The notes under the pieces: model-generated
Databases searched by the model: none
Told to the model about the DNA's origin: nothing
Seen by the model: the letters and a program-made list of their open reading frames with translations, nothing else
Program-made: the position numbers and the translations under genes
NCBI RefSeq assembly: GCF_900188105.1
Contig: NZ_FZNP01000009.1
Location: 186,001 to 250,000, forward strand
DNA length: 64,000 bases
Reading direction: 5' to 3'
Source of the DNA: Actinomadura mexicana
GTDB lineage: Bacteria; Actinomycetota; Actinomycetes; Streptosporangiales; Streptosporangiaceae
Part shown: one piece after another, positions 41,683 through 50,201 of the stretch
How positions within the stretch are numbered: the first letter of the stretch is position 1
Layout of the letters: each line of letters starts with the position of its first letter

Positions 41683-44022
41683 TCAGGTCATGAGAACGGC
41701 CGGAGTCACGGCCTGGACGCGGCCGATGTGGAAGACCCTCTCGTCGTCGCGCAGCCGGCACCAGGCGGTGAGGAAGGGGGCGTCGAGACGGATTTTCTCG
41801 ATCACACGGGTGGTGGGATTGCCCTCGCCGTTGACGTAGTCGATGCCGACGGCAGTGCCCGTCTGCACGGCGTGGACCAGCATGCGCCGTTCGGCAACCG
41901 ACAGGTGCGGAGCGTGGTCCCCCATGCGGGCCTCGACGACGTCCGCTTCGGCGGGCGGGTCCGGTGGCGTTCCGTGCAGCCGGGCGGCCAGATCGATCGG
42001 CGTGCGCGGCCGGGAGGCCTCGTCCTTCCTGGCCGAACGCTTCCTGCGGTGGGAAGGGCGTGCCGGCGCGCGTTCGATGAAGGGTGCGCTACCGTCGCCC
42101 GCGCCGACCGGTACGTAACCGGCAGCCCGGAGAGCCACCAGAGTGTGGTTCACCGGCTCGGCGCTGGCGAGCACCGTGGGCGCCAGTTCTCGGAGCTTCA
42201 GCCGGCGCAGCCCTCGATGGGCCAGGATCTCGGCGAGCAGCGCGGGGCGGGAGCAGCAGATCGCGCAGGCGAATGCGGTGACAGTGATCTCGCCGTGCCT
42301 GCGGGCGACATCGTCGATCAGGTATGCCAGCGGCTGTGGCAGGTCGGTGCCCGCCGCCGCCTCCAGGTCGGAGCGGATCCCTTCGGCGGAGCGGCCCTCG
42401 TCCAGGGCGCGCCGCACGCTGGCCATGCTGAACCTCCAGACCGAGGCGATGCCCCGGGATTCGCGATCGGCGACCAGATCCAGGAGTCCCGCCAGCCACG
42501 GCGCGGGCGGCCCGGGGACCACGGCCGTGAGGTCACTTTGCAGGAGTACCTGTCCGCAAGTCGCTTCCAGCGCGTCCGCGACGGCCTCATCCAGCGTTGC
42601 CGGGGCGTCGGCGCCCACCAGCACGCGTCCGGTCGGAGTGAGCACGCCTTGGGCGAGCACACCGAGCAGTTCCGCTTCTCGCCAGACTGCCGCGATGTAA
42701 GGCGGTGCCAGCTCGGCGTCCTCGAACAAAAGCGGGGACCGCCATGTCACCGCCGCGACCAGTCGTTCGGGTCCGGCCGCGCCGTGCCCTCCGGGGAGGT
42801 CCGCGAGGCTTTCGAGCACCGCGGCGCGAAGCCGGGGCGCCGCTGGATCGTACGCCCGAGTGTCCAGAGGAGTGCGACGGCCCTCCTCCGGGTGGTCCAG
42901 CGTTGGAAGGCGCGGCATCCGCTCCCAGGTACGCAACATGGACGCCAAGCGCGTGGCGGCCGGCATCGGGTCACCGCCTTCAGCCGTCGGGACGAGCGCG
43001 CCGTCGCGCCAGTCCAGCAACCCTTCGGCCGCGGCCAGTTCCAGCCAGAGCCGGACGGCGTCCTCGGAACCTCCTGTCCGCCTGGCCATCCGCCGCAACT
43101 CTCGGACACCGACGCCACCGGACTTCAGACGGGTCGGCGGCTCCGCGGTGCAGGACCGGAGAACCGCTTCCATCTGCTCTACGGCGCGGGCCGACGCTGC
43201 GGCGAACTCCGCCGTCACCGTGCCCTCCGGCGCCGCGGTCGTGCCGACGGACGGCGCGGCCGGTGTGAAGGACGCCTGATAAGACGGGCCGCGCAGCGCC
43301 AGTGCCACCTCCGCGGGCATGAGCGGCTCCATCCAGTCGGGCTGGACGAGCAGTCCCCGGGCCAGCGCCCAGGCATATGGGCTTTCCTGGCCGAACAGGT
43401 GAATGCCCTGGTAGTCCTCCACGCAGCCGGCGTGCGCGATCTTCTCGATCCGGCGCCGTTCCCGTTGCGGCGCGGCGGCCACGACTCGCCGCACCCGTTC
43501 CGCGTCACCCAGGCCTGCGAGAGCCGCGTCCAGCAGCTCCGCCTTGCGCTTCCCTGGTGACTCGACACCCAGACCCCGGACGATCCGGCGGAGATCCTCG
43601 ACTCTCAGGTGCGGCAGCAGAACGGCGGCCGATGGCCCCAGACCGAGCGGTCCGCCCCCGATCGGCCATTCCCTCAACGGCTCCACGAGATGCAGCAGAC
43701 CATCCGCCGGCCATACGAGGCCCCGCCGGACGAGTTCGTCCAGCACCCTCTCGAAGTCGTCCGGCGCGGCGCCCAGCAACGCCTCGGCGTCCGCCCTCGC
43801 CGCAGTGCCGCCGAGGGCCGCGAGCACCTCCGCGAACTGCACCAACGGCAGATCGCAGGTAGCGAACGCCGCCATGACCCCGCGCGGGCCGGACAGCCGT
43901 TCCGCGAGCTCACCCAACGTCAACGGCTCCGGGTCGGCCAACGCGTCCGGCCGCTCGGTCAGCAGGCCGGCGAGCTCCTCCCGGCTCAACCCCGCCAGCC
44001 AGGTGCTGAACGAACCCGTCAC
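41683..44022 (-). CDS. Helicase-associated-domain protein (XPB N-terminal / Helicase_C_3-like)
   Basis: The 779-residue protein is of a type conserved in actinobacteria and usually annotated as helicase-associated. The N-terminal two-thirds are all-helical winged-helix repeats (FSTWLAGLSREELAGLLTER, FERVLDELVRRGLVWPADG). A central segment (VWRFSMASVRRALDEGRSAE, GEITVTAFACAICCSRPALL) matches the XPB-associated domain. A C-terminal WYL-like strand set (HAVQTGTAVGIDYVNGEG) completes it. No Walker A or DEAD box is present, so it is not itself a helicase. GTG 44022 has AAGGA seven bases upstream. A role in DNA repair is often supposed but not established. Confidence 0.78.
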   Translation of the reverse strand: MTGSFSTWLAGLSREELAGLLTERPDALADPEPLTLGELAERLSGPRGVMAAFATCDLPLVQFAEVLAALGGTAARADAEALLGAAPDDFERVLDELVRRGLVWPADGLLHLVEPLREWPIGGGPLGLGPSAAVLLPHLRVEDLRRIVRGLGVESPGKRKAELLDAALAGLGDAERVRRVVAAAPQRERRRIEKIAHAGCVEDYQGIHLFGQESPYAWALARGLLVQPDWMEPLMPAEVALALRGPSYQASFTPAAPSVGTTAAPEGTVTAEFAAASARAVEQMEAVLRSCTAEPPTRLKSGGVGVRELRRMARRTGGSEDAVRLWLELAAAEGLLDWRDGALVPTAEGGDPMPAATRLASMLRTWERMPRLPTLDHPEEGRRTPLDTRAYDPAAPRLRAAVLESLADLPGGHGAAGPERLVAAVTWRSPLLFEDAELAPPYIAAVWREAELLGVLAQGVLTPTGRVLVGADAPATLDEAVADALEATCGQVLLQSDLTAVVPGPPAPWLAGLLDLVADRESRGIASVWRFSMASVRRALDEGRSAEGIRSDLEAAAGTDLPQPLAYLIDDVARRHGEITVTAFACAICCSRPALLAEILAHRGLRRLKLRELAPTVLASAEPVNHTLVALRAAGYVPVGAGDGSAPFIERAPARPSHRRKRSARKDEASRPRTPIDLAARLHGTPPDPPAEADVVEARMGDHAPHLSVAERRMLVHAVQTGTAVGIDYVNGEGNPTTRVIEKIRLDAPFLTAWCRLRDDERVFHIGRVQAVTPAVLMT

Positions 44023-44147
44023 ATCTCGTTCCTTCCGCGCCACCCGCCCACGATGCCACCGCGTGCGGCCGTACGCGAGCCGAACATCAGGTCCGTACCG
44101 AGCCGACCGGCGATCTCGGGTGAGCGAGGTAGGCGAATGTGCGCATC

Positions 44148-44225
44148 ATGATGCGCGCCGCTCTGGCCGACGGCCTCGTCAACGGGCTCCTGGCGACCGT
44201 CCACCCCTTGAAGGGAGAATCATGA
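44148..44225 (+). CDS. Possible 25-aa leader peptide
   Basis: The frame is MMRAALADGLVNGLLATVHP and a short tail, ending with a TGA that overlaps the ATG of the next gene (ATGA, 44222-44225). AAGGGAG inside its end is the ribosome-binding site of that gene. It may be a translationally coupled leader or chance. Confidence 0.3.
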   Translation: MMRAALADGLVNGLLATVHPLKGES

Positions 44226-44590
44226 CAGCGCCCCGCTCACAGGGATCACGTACCGTCCGTATCCTGCTCGCGACGATCGCTGCCCTTCTCGGGGTCATCG
44301 CCGCGCTGGTCGGCGGCATCCTGCAGCGCCTCGACGGCAGCTCACTTCCGCAGTCGTTCCAGTATGGATGCGGAGCGTTCGGAGCCACCGTGCTGCTCTT
44401 CTTCGCGCTGTTCTACTTCCTCAACGGCAACGGGCCGGGCGACCGCGCGGCGGCGCCGGGCTCATACTGGGCAGGACGGTGGCCGGGTCGCTCGAAGTGG
44501 GCGGCGGTAGCGTGCACAATGCTCTGCACGGCCATCTCGTTCCGGCCGGCTGGTACTCATCTTTCCCGTGGGCGTGAGCATGGACGCTGA
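44222..44590 (+). CDS. Two-helix membrane protein of unknown function
   Basis: The 122-residue protein starts MTAPRSQGSRTVRILLATIA with two clear membrane helices (about 14-36, ILLATIAALLGVIAALVGGI; about 52-72, CGAFGATVLLFFALFYFLNG) and a basic C-terminus. A good AAGGGAG precedes the ATG. Its end overlaps the start of the sulfotransferase gene by 23 bp. No family is recognised. The C-terminal 40 residues look poorly constrained. Confidence 0.6.
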   Translation: MTAPRSQGSRTVRILLATIAALLGVIAALVGGILQRLDGSSLPQSFQYGCGAFGATVLLFFALFYFLNGNGPGDRAAAPGSYWAGRWPGRSKWAAVACTMLCTAISFRPAGTHLSRGREHGR

Positions 44591-45614
44591 GAAGCAAGGG
44601 GCCCCACTTCAGCCTGGCCGGCTCGCGAACCTGCGGTCCAGGCTCCGCGACGGGCAGGACCGCCCGCCGGCCTCGGTGTTCGTCGTCGGCACGCTGTTCT
44701 CGGGCTCGACGCTGCTCGGGCGCGACATGACCACTCGGATCCGGGGCGCCCACTACGTCGGCGAGCTGAACAACTTCACGCAGATGCCCGAGTACAGCCA
44801 CAAGGACGCCGGTCGATACTGCGGGCCCTGCTCGCTGCTCGGCAAGGAGTGCCGGCACTTCACGGACGCGCTCCGGGAGCGGGTGTCGTACGACGACATC
44901 CTCGGCATGCACCGGCGCTTCGCCCGGTCACTGGGCGTTTCGGTGATCGTCGACGGAAGCAAGTACGTCACCTGGCTCCGGCAGGCGATCGAGCAGCAGC
45001 TCGCCGACCCGGCGAACCGGGCACTGATGAACGTGATCGTCACGGCGCGGAACCCGATCGCTTTCGCGATCAGCTACCGGAACCGGACGGGGGAGCCGCT
45101 GTGGCGGGGCGCGGGCATCTGGCGGGACACGTACGTGGACGCCCTTCGCACCGTCAACACGTACGGTCTGCCGCACACGGTCGTCCGCTACGAGGACTAC
45201 ATAGCGCGCCCTGAACGGTCGCTGGAGCGGCTGGCCGGCTTCCTGCACCTTCCGCTGGACTCGGAGCCCGACAACGCGAGGATCCACGACACCGGCGGCA
45301 ACTGGAGCTCCTTCGTCCCGTACGTGGGGAAGGAGCAGCTGGAGGACTACATCCGGCGGCTCGACGGTCCCGGGCGTGCGGAGGCGGAGGACTTCGTGCG
45401 GCATGCCCGGGCGTACTGGAACGACGGGAAGCCCCGGGAGGACACCCGCTGGCGACGCGGCTTGGAGACCGGTGAGGTCAACGCGGTCCTCAGCACTCCG
45501 GGGCTGACCGACCTGGCGAGCGTCCTCGGCTACAACGTCGCGGAGGTCGTCCACGCGGCCGTCCGGGGTGCGCCGGCGAAGCCCCGCAAACCCATGCCCG
45601 CCGCCGAGCAGTGA
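44568..45614 (+). CDS. Sulfotransferase-family protein
   Basis: The 348-residue protein carries the PAPS-binding 5'-phosphosulfate loop near the start (VFVVGTLFSGSTLLGRDM, about 37-54). The 3'-phosphate region reads VIVTARNPIAFAISYRNR (about 160-177). It has the helix TVVRYEDYIARPERSLERLA seen in carbohydrate and stf-type enzymes. A CGPCSLLGKEC cluster (about 84-94) could bind metal or form disulfides. It likely transfers sulfate from PAPS to a small molecule or glycolipid; the acceptor is unknown. GTG 44568 or ATG 44580 may start it. Confidence 0.8.
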   Translation: MGVSMDAEKQGAPLQPGRLANLRSRLRDGQDRPPASVFVVGTLFSGSTLLGRDMTTRIRGAHYVGELNNFTQMPEYSHKDAGRYCGPCSLLGKECRHFTDALRERVSYDDILGMHRRFARSLGVSVIVDGSKYVTWLRQAIEQQLADPANRALMNVIVTARNPIAFAISYRNRTGEPLWRGAGIWRDTYVDALRTVNTYGLPHTVVRYEDYIARPERSLERLAGFLHLPLDSEPDNARIHDTGGNWSSFVPYVGKEQLEDYIRRLDGPGRAEAEDFVRHARAYWNDGKPREDTRWRRGLETGEVNAVLSTPGLTDLASVLGYNVAEVVHAAVRGAPAKPRKPMPAAEQ

Positions 45615-45774
45615 CGCTCGCCGTATCGGCGGGCGCTGCGACGGCCCTGTCGGCTCGTTGCCTGCTCGGCGGTTTCTCAATGGACTGGCACGGAGCGGGA
45701 TGTGGCGGCACGGGAATGGCGCCGGATACGGACAGAACGTTACGGTCTGGCCTTGAGAGCACGCGTCTGATGCG

Positions 45775-45826
45775 AGAGCAGCCGACCTTTAATCCTTCGG
45801 TTGTGGGTTCGAGTCCAGGCGACCCA
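45775..45826 (+). repeat. tRNA-Lys 3'-half copy B (degenerate)
   Basis: ACCTTTAATCC, GGTTGTGGGTTCGAGTCC and GGCGACCCACC match the tRNA-Lys anticodon arm, T-arm and acceptor in order, with several substitutions and a deletion in the T-arm end. The sequence 100-130 bp upstream (CGGCTCGTTG, GCTCGGCGGTT, GGATACGGA, GATGCGAGAG) is also shared with copy A. The remaining 45827-46048 interval has no gene. Confidence 0.85.
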
Positions 45827-46048
45827 CCACCTGCGACCATGGCAAATACAGATTGTCGCCTTGTCCGCCGCCCGGTTCGTCCCATTTCGTCCCCTTGCCT
45901 GCTACTTGTTGGTGCCGTCGGGGGCCAGCGAGGTCAGCCGAGCTCACGCTGCACCGAAGGTCTTCACCGCACCGGACGCGCTCCGAAGCGCTGGCAGCCG
46001 GGTGCCGGGCAGGCGAATCGGCAACGGAAATTACCAGGCGCGGCGGCG

Positions 46049-46726
46049 TCAGGGGGCGTAACGGTAGCCCATGCCGGGTTCGGTCAGCAGATGGCGGGGC
46101 CGGGTCGGGTCTGGTTCCAGTTTGCGGCGGAGCTGGGCCATGTACTGGCGGAGATAGTGGCTCTCCCGAGCGTACGCGGGCCCCCAGACCTCCGTGAGGA
46201 GCTGCCGGTGGCCGATCAGCTTGCCGGGGTTGCGCAGCAGGATCTCCAGCAGGTGCCACTCGGTCGGCGTCAGGCGGACGGACGTGCCGTCGGACGTGGT
46301 GACGGTCTTGCTCGCCAGGTCGACGGTGTGGTCACCGATGGCGGCCGTGGGCAGGGACTCGCCGGGTCTGGCGCGGCGGGTGACGGCGCGGATGCGGGCG
46401 ATGAGCTCCTCGATGGTGAAGGGCTTGGTGACATAGTCGTCGGCGCCGGCGTCGAGGGCGTCGACCTTGTCGCGGCTGCCCGCCCGGCCGGACAGGACGA
46501 TGATCGGGACGTCGGTCCAGCCGCGCAGGCCGTGGATGACGTCGAGGCCCTCGATGTCGGGCAGGCCGAGGTCGAGGATGACCAGGTCGGGCCGCGCGGT
46601 ACCGGCGAGGCGGAGGGCGGCGGTGCCGTCGGCGGCGGTCTCGACGTCGTAGTCGCGGGCGCGCAGGTTGATGCGCAGGGCCCGCAGTATCTGGGGGTCG
46701 TCGTCGACGACGAGGACACGGGTCAT
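46049..46726 (-). CDS. kdpE: Kdp operon response regulator KdpE
   Basis: The 225-residue OmpR-family regulator has a receiver with VLVVDDDPQILRALRINLRA, Asp at about 52 in LVILDLGLPDIEG, and Lys in DDYVTKPFTIEEL. The winged helix has LTPTEWHLLEILLRNPGKLI and HYLRQYMAQLRRKLE. Sequence details (RALRINLRARDYDVETA) are typical of KdpE. Its ATG overlaps the kdpD stop by four bases (ATGA). It activates kdp transcription on K+ limitation or osmotic stress. Confidence 0.95.
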   Translation of the reverse strand: MTRVLVVDDDPQILRALRINLRARDYDVETAADGTAALRLAGTARPDLVILDLGLPDIEGLDVIHGLRGWTDVPIIVLSGRAGSRDKVDALDAGADDYVTKPFTIEELIARIRAVTRRARPGESLPTAAIGDHTVDLASKTVTTSDGTSVRLTPTEWHLLEILLRNPGKLIGHRQLLTEVWGPAYARESHYLRQYMAQLRRKLEPDPTRPRHLLTEPGMGYRYAP

Positions 46727-49269
46727 GGGCGGTCCGTTCGGGCCGTGCGGGGCAGCGAGACGATCATCGTGAGGCCGCCGCCGGGGGTGTCCTCGGGGAC
46801 GAGTTCGCCGCTCATCGCCTCGGTGAGCCCGCGGGCGAGGGCGAGGCCGAGACCGGAGCCGGTGTGGTTGTCGCGGTCGGACAGCCGCTGGAACGGCAGG
46901 AAGATCCGGTCGTGGTCGGCGGCGGGTACGCCGGGGCCGCGGTCGGCGACGCGCAGTTCGACGCGGTCCCGGATGGCGCCGGCGGTGACCAGGACGGGTT
47001 TGCCGGGCGGGTTGTAGCGCAGCGCATTGGTGATCAGGTTGACCAGGACGCGCTGCAGGAGCGCCGGGTCGGCTTCGACCTCGGGGAGGTCGGCGGGGAT
47101 CCGGACGCTGACGGCGTGCCCGTCGGGTCCGAGCTCGTCGAGCGCGCGGGGAACGACCTCGTCCAGGGCGAGAGGTCGGGCGGCCATGCCGAGGGCGCCG
47201 GCCTGCAGCCGACTCATGTCGAGGAGGTCGGCGACGAGGCGGTCGAGCCGGTCGAGGGACTGAGCGGCGGTGTCGAGAAGCTCGGCGCGTTCCTCGTGGG
47301 TCCAGCGGATCTCGGTGTTGCCGAGGCTCTCGACGGCGGCCTTCGCGGACGCGAGCGGGGTGCGCAGGTCGTGGCTGACGGCGCTGAGCAGGGCGGTGCG
47401 CATCCGGTCCACTGCCTCCAGCGGCCGGGCCCGCTCGGCCTCGGCCTCCAGCCGCTGCGCCTCCAGCGCGGCGACGGCCTGGACGGCGAACGCCTCCAGG
47501 ATGCGGCGGTCCCCGGCGGTCGGGGGGCGGCCGCGCAGGGCGAGGGCGAGGCCGTCGTCGACGGGGATATCGGTGTCGGCCTCCTCGGGGACGGTGCAGG
47601 GACGTCCGCCGACCGCGGCGATGACCTTCCAGTCGGCGGTGGCACCGTGGCCGCTCGGCGCGGGGAGGGCGCCGGGGACGCGTTCCAGGAGGGTGACCGA
47701 GTCGAGCCCGAAGGTCTCCCGCAGCCGGCCGAGCAGCGCGTCGAGCGCCCGCTCGCCGCGCAGGACGTTGCCGGCGAGGGTGAACAGCACCTCGGCGTCC
47801 GCGCCGAGGCGGGTGGCCTCGCGGGACCTTCGGGCGGCGAGGTCGACGACGCCGCTGACGGCGGCGGCCACCAGCAGGAACACGCCCAGGGCCAGCAGGT
47901 TCTCGTGCTGGGCGATGGTGAGGGTGTGCAGGGGCGGGGTGAAGAAGTAGTTCAGCAGGACGGAGCCGGTGACCGCGGCGATCAGGGCCGGCCACATGCC
48001 GCCGACGAGCGCGACCCCGACGATGGCGGCGAGGAAGAACATGATGTCGACGGGCAGGGAGAACGCGCCGCGCAGTTCGGTGAGGGTGTAGCTGAGCAGT
48101 GGAAGGCCGAGGATCGCGAGGACGAAGCCGGCGAGCCGGCGGCGCGGCGGCAGGGCGGGCCCGGCGGACCGGCGGTGCCGCAGGCCGCGGTGGGCGTGCT
48201 CGTGGGTGACCATGTGGACGTCGATCGAGCCGGACAGCGCGGTGGCGGCGACGCCGACGCCGGGGAAGAGAGCCCGAGCGAACCGGTTGCGGCGGGAGAC
48301 GCCGAGGACGAGCTGCGAGGCGTTGACGGCGCGCGCGAACTCCAGCAGCGCCCTCGGCACGTCGTCGCCGACGACCTGGTGGTAGGTGCCGCCGACGCTC
48401 TCGACGAGGTCGCGCTGGCGGGCGAGCCGGTCGGGGCGGGTGCCGGAGAGGCCGTCGCCGCGGATGATGTGCACGGCGAGCAGGTCGGCGCCCTTGGTGC
48501 GGGCGGCGATGCGGGACGCGCGGCGGATCAGGGTCTCGCTCTCGGGCCCGCCGGTGAGCGCGACGACGACGCGCTCGCGGGCCTCCCATGTGCGGGCGAT
48601 GCCGTGGTCGGCGCGGTACCGGTCGAGCTGCTCGTCGACCTTGCCGGCCAGCCACAGCAGGGCCAGCTCGCGGAGGGCGGTGAGGTTGCCGACGCGGAAG
48701 TAGTTGGACAGCGCCGCGTCGACCTTCTCGGGCGGGTAGACGTTGCCGTGGGCCATCCGGCGGCGCAGGGCCTCGGCGGACATGTCGACCAGCTCGACCT
48801 GGTCGGCGCGGCGCACGACCTCGTCCGGGAGGGTCTCGCGCTGCGCGATCCCGGTGATCTGCTCGACGACGTCGTTCACCGACTCCAGGTGCTGGATGTT
48901 GACGGTGGTGACGACGTCGATCCCGGCCTCCAGGATCTCCTCGACGTCCTGCCAGCGCTTGGGGTTGCGGCTGCCCGGGACGTTGGTGTGCGCGAGCTCG
49001 TCGATCAGGGCGACCTGAGGAGAGCGGGCGATGACGGCCGCGGCGTCCAACTCGGTGAAATCCGCGCCACGGTAGGCGAGGGTACGGCGCGCGACGATCT
49101 CCAGGCCGTCGAGGAGCTCGGCGGTGTGGACGCGACCGTGCGTCTCGACGAAACCGACGACGAGGTCGGTGCCGCGGGCGACGCGCCGCCGGCCCTCGGC
49201 GAGCATGGCGTAGGTCTTGCCCACGCCGGGGGCAGCCCCCAGGTAGATGCGGAGCCGCCCTCTGGCCAT
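46723..49269 (-). CDS. kdpD: Kdp sensor kinase KdpD
   Basis: The 848-residue protein has the KdpD N-terminal domain with GAAPGVGKTYAMLAEGRRR (Walker A) and ALIDELAHTNVPGSRN (Walker B). A USP-like domain follows (RVVVALTGGPESETLIRRAS), then four close membrane helices (about 400-500) and a GAF-like region. HisKA has SAVSHDLRTPLASAKA, and HATPase_c has VLVNLITNALRYNPPGKP, VADRGPGVP and GSGLGLALARG. All parts are present. ATG 49269 follows AGGGGG. It is co-translated with kdpE and 17 bp from kdpC. Confidence 0.97.
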   Translation of the reverse strand: MARGRLRIYLGAAPGVGKTYAMLAEGRRRVARGTDLVVGFVETHGRVHTAELLDGLEIVARRTLAYRGADFTELDAAAVIARSPQVALIDELAHTNVPGSRNPKRWQDVEEILEAGIDVVTTVNIQHLESVNDVVEQITGIAQRETLPDEVVRRADQVELVDMSAEALRRRMAHGNVYPPEKVDAALSNYFRVGNLTALRELALLWLAGKVDEQLDRYRADHGIARTWEARERVVVALTGGPESETLIRRASRIAARTKGADLLAVHIIRGDGLSGTRPDRLARQRDLVESVGGTYHQVVGDDVPRALLEFARAVNASQLVLGVSRRNRFARALFPGVGVAATALSGSIDVHMVTHEHAHRGLRHRRSAGPALPPRRRLAGFVLAILGLPLLSYTLTELRGAFSLPVDIMFFLAAIVGVALVGGMWPALIAAVTGSVLLNYFFTPPLHTLTIAQHENLLALGVFLLVAAAVSGVVDLAARRSREATRLGADAEVLFTLAGNVLRGERALDALLGRLRETFGLDSVTLLERVPGALPAPSGHGATADWKVIAAVGGRPCTVPEEADTDIPVDDGLALALRGRPPTAGDRRILEAFAVQAVAALEAQRLEAEAERARPLEAVDRMRTALLSAVSHDLRTPLASAKAAVESLGNTEIRWTHEERAELLDTAAQSLDRLDRLVADLLDMSRLQAGALGMAARPLALDEVVPRALDELGPDGHAVSVRIPADLPEVEADPALLQRVLVNLITNALRYNPPGKPVLVTAGAIRDRVELRVADRGPGVPAADHDRIFLPFQRLSDRDNHTGSGLGLALARGLTEAMSGELVPEDTPGGGLTMIVSLPRTARTDRP

Positions 49270-49286
49270 GGTCGGTCTCGCCCCCT

Positions 49287-50201
49287 TCAGCCCCGGGACG
49301 GGGCGGTCCTGTCGAGGTCGATGTTGAGCTGCAGGACGTTCACCGCCGGCTCCCCCATGAACCCCAGTGCACGTCCGGTCGTGTGCCTGTCGATCAGCAC
49401 GCGGATCCGGTCGGCGCTCACTCCGCGCGCCCGGGCGACCCGTCCGGCCTGCAGTCTCGCGTACGCGGGTGAGATGTGCGGGTCGAGGCCGCTGCCGCTC
49501 GCGGTTACGGCGTCGGCCGGGACCACGGGCCGCGCCGGGGCGCCGCCGCGGACGGGGGTGATGCGGCCCGCGCCGACGTCCTCACCGGGGGCGTGGCACT
49601 CGACCTTGACTCCACGGTACGTCGCCAGGAACGGTGTCGCGGGGCACGCCTCGTTGACGCTGACGACCCGCGTCGGGCGGACGACGGCGCCGCTCGCGTC
49701 GCGCGGGCCGATCACGGACAGCACCGCGCCCAAACCGCCGCCGGTGCAGTACAGGCGCGACCCGTCCACGCCTTCCCGGGCACCGATCGCCTTGCTGCGC
49801 GCGCAGACCTGCGTGAGGAGGCTCTGCCGGGCGTTCGGGTCCGGTTTGCCCGCCTTGACCAGTGCGGGGTCGGGGAGGGTGTCAACGACGTCCTCGGGGC
49901 CGAGGTTGCTCGCGCCGGACGCCGTGGGGTCGTAGCCGTCTCCGGCGGCGGACGGACGGCTCTGGAAGTACCGCACGAGCGGGTTCCCGTGCGCGTCGGT
50001 GAACGTCTGCCCGATCAGGGCACTGCCGGCGTCCCTGCCGTCCGCGCTGGCCAGGGAGCCGTCGGCCTTGTGCCGGAGCCCGGGCACCTGGGCGACGGCG
50101 GTGACGGCCAGCGGATACAGGACGCCGCAGATGACGGTGAAGACCAGCAGGGCGCGGAGGGCCGCCAGATGCCGGCGGGCCCAGGCGGGAAGTGTGTTCA
50201 T
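49287..50201 (-). CDS. kdpC: K+-transporting ATPase subunit KdpC, enlarged
   Basis: KdpC is the single-span accessory subunit of the Kdp pump. The N-terminal helix (LLVFTVICGVLYPLAVTAVA) and the motifs GQTFTDAHGNPLVRYFQSRP, GYDPTASGASNLGP and the C-terminal SGLDPHISPAYARLQAGRVA are all present. The protein is 304 residues against about 190-220 for most KdpC. The extra ~100 residues lie between NLGP and the DPHISP motif and include YCTGGGLGAVLSVIGP and VECHAPGEDVGAG. The ATG overlaps the kdpB stop (ATGA). Confidence 0.93.
   Translation of the reverse strand: MNTLPAWARRHLAALRALLVFTVICGVLYPLAVTAVAQVPGLRHKADGSLASADGRDAGSALIGQTFTDAHGNPLVRYFQSRPSAAGDGYDPTASGASNLGPEDVVDTLPDPALVKAGKPDPNARQSLLTQVCARSKAIGAREGVDGSRLYCTGGGLGAVLSVIGPRDASGAVVRPTRVVSVNEACPATPFLATYRGVKVECHAPGEDVGAGRITPVRGGAPARPVVPADAVTASGSGLDPHISPAYARLQAGRVARARGVSADRIRVLIDRHTTGRALGFMGEPAVNVLQLNIDLDRTAPSRG

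Noticed and set aside
46864..49935. Long plus-strand ORF opposite kdpD
   Set aside because: Composition is low-complexity and it lies exactly opposite a gene with full KdpD motifs.
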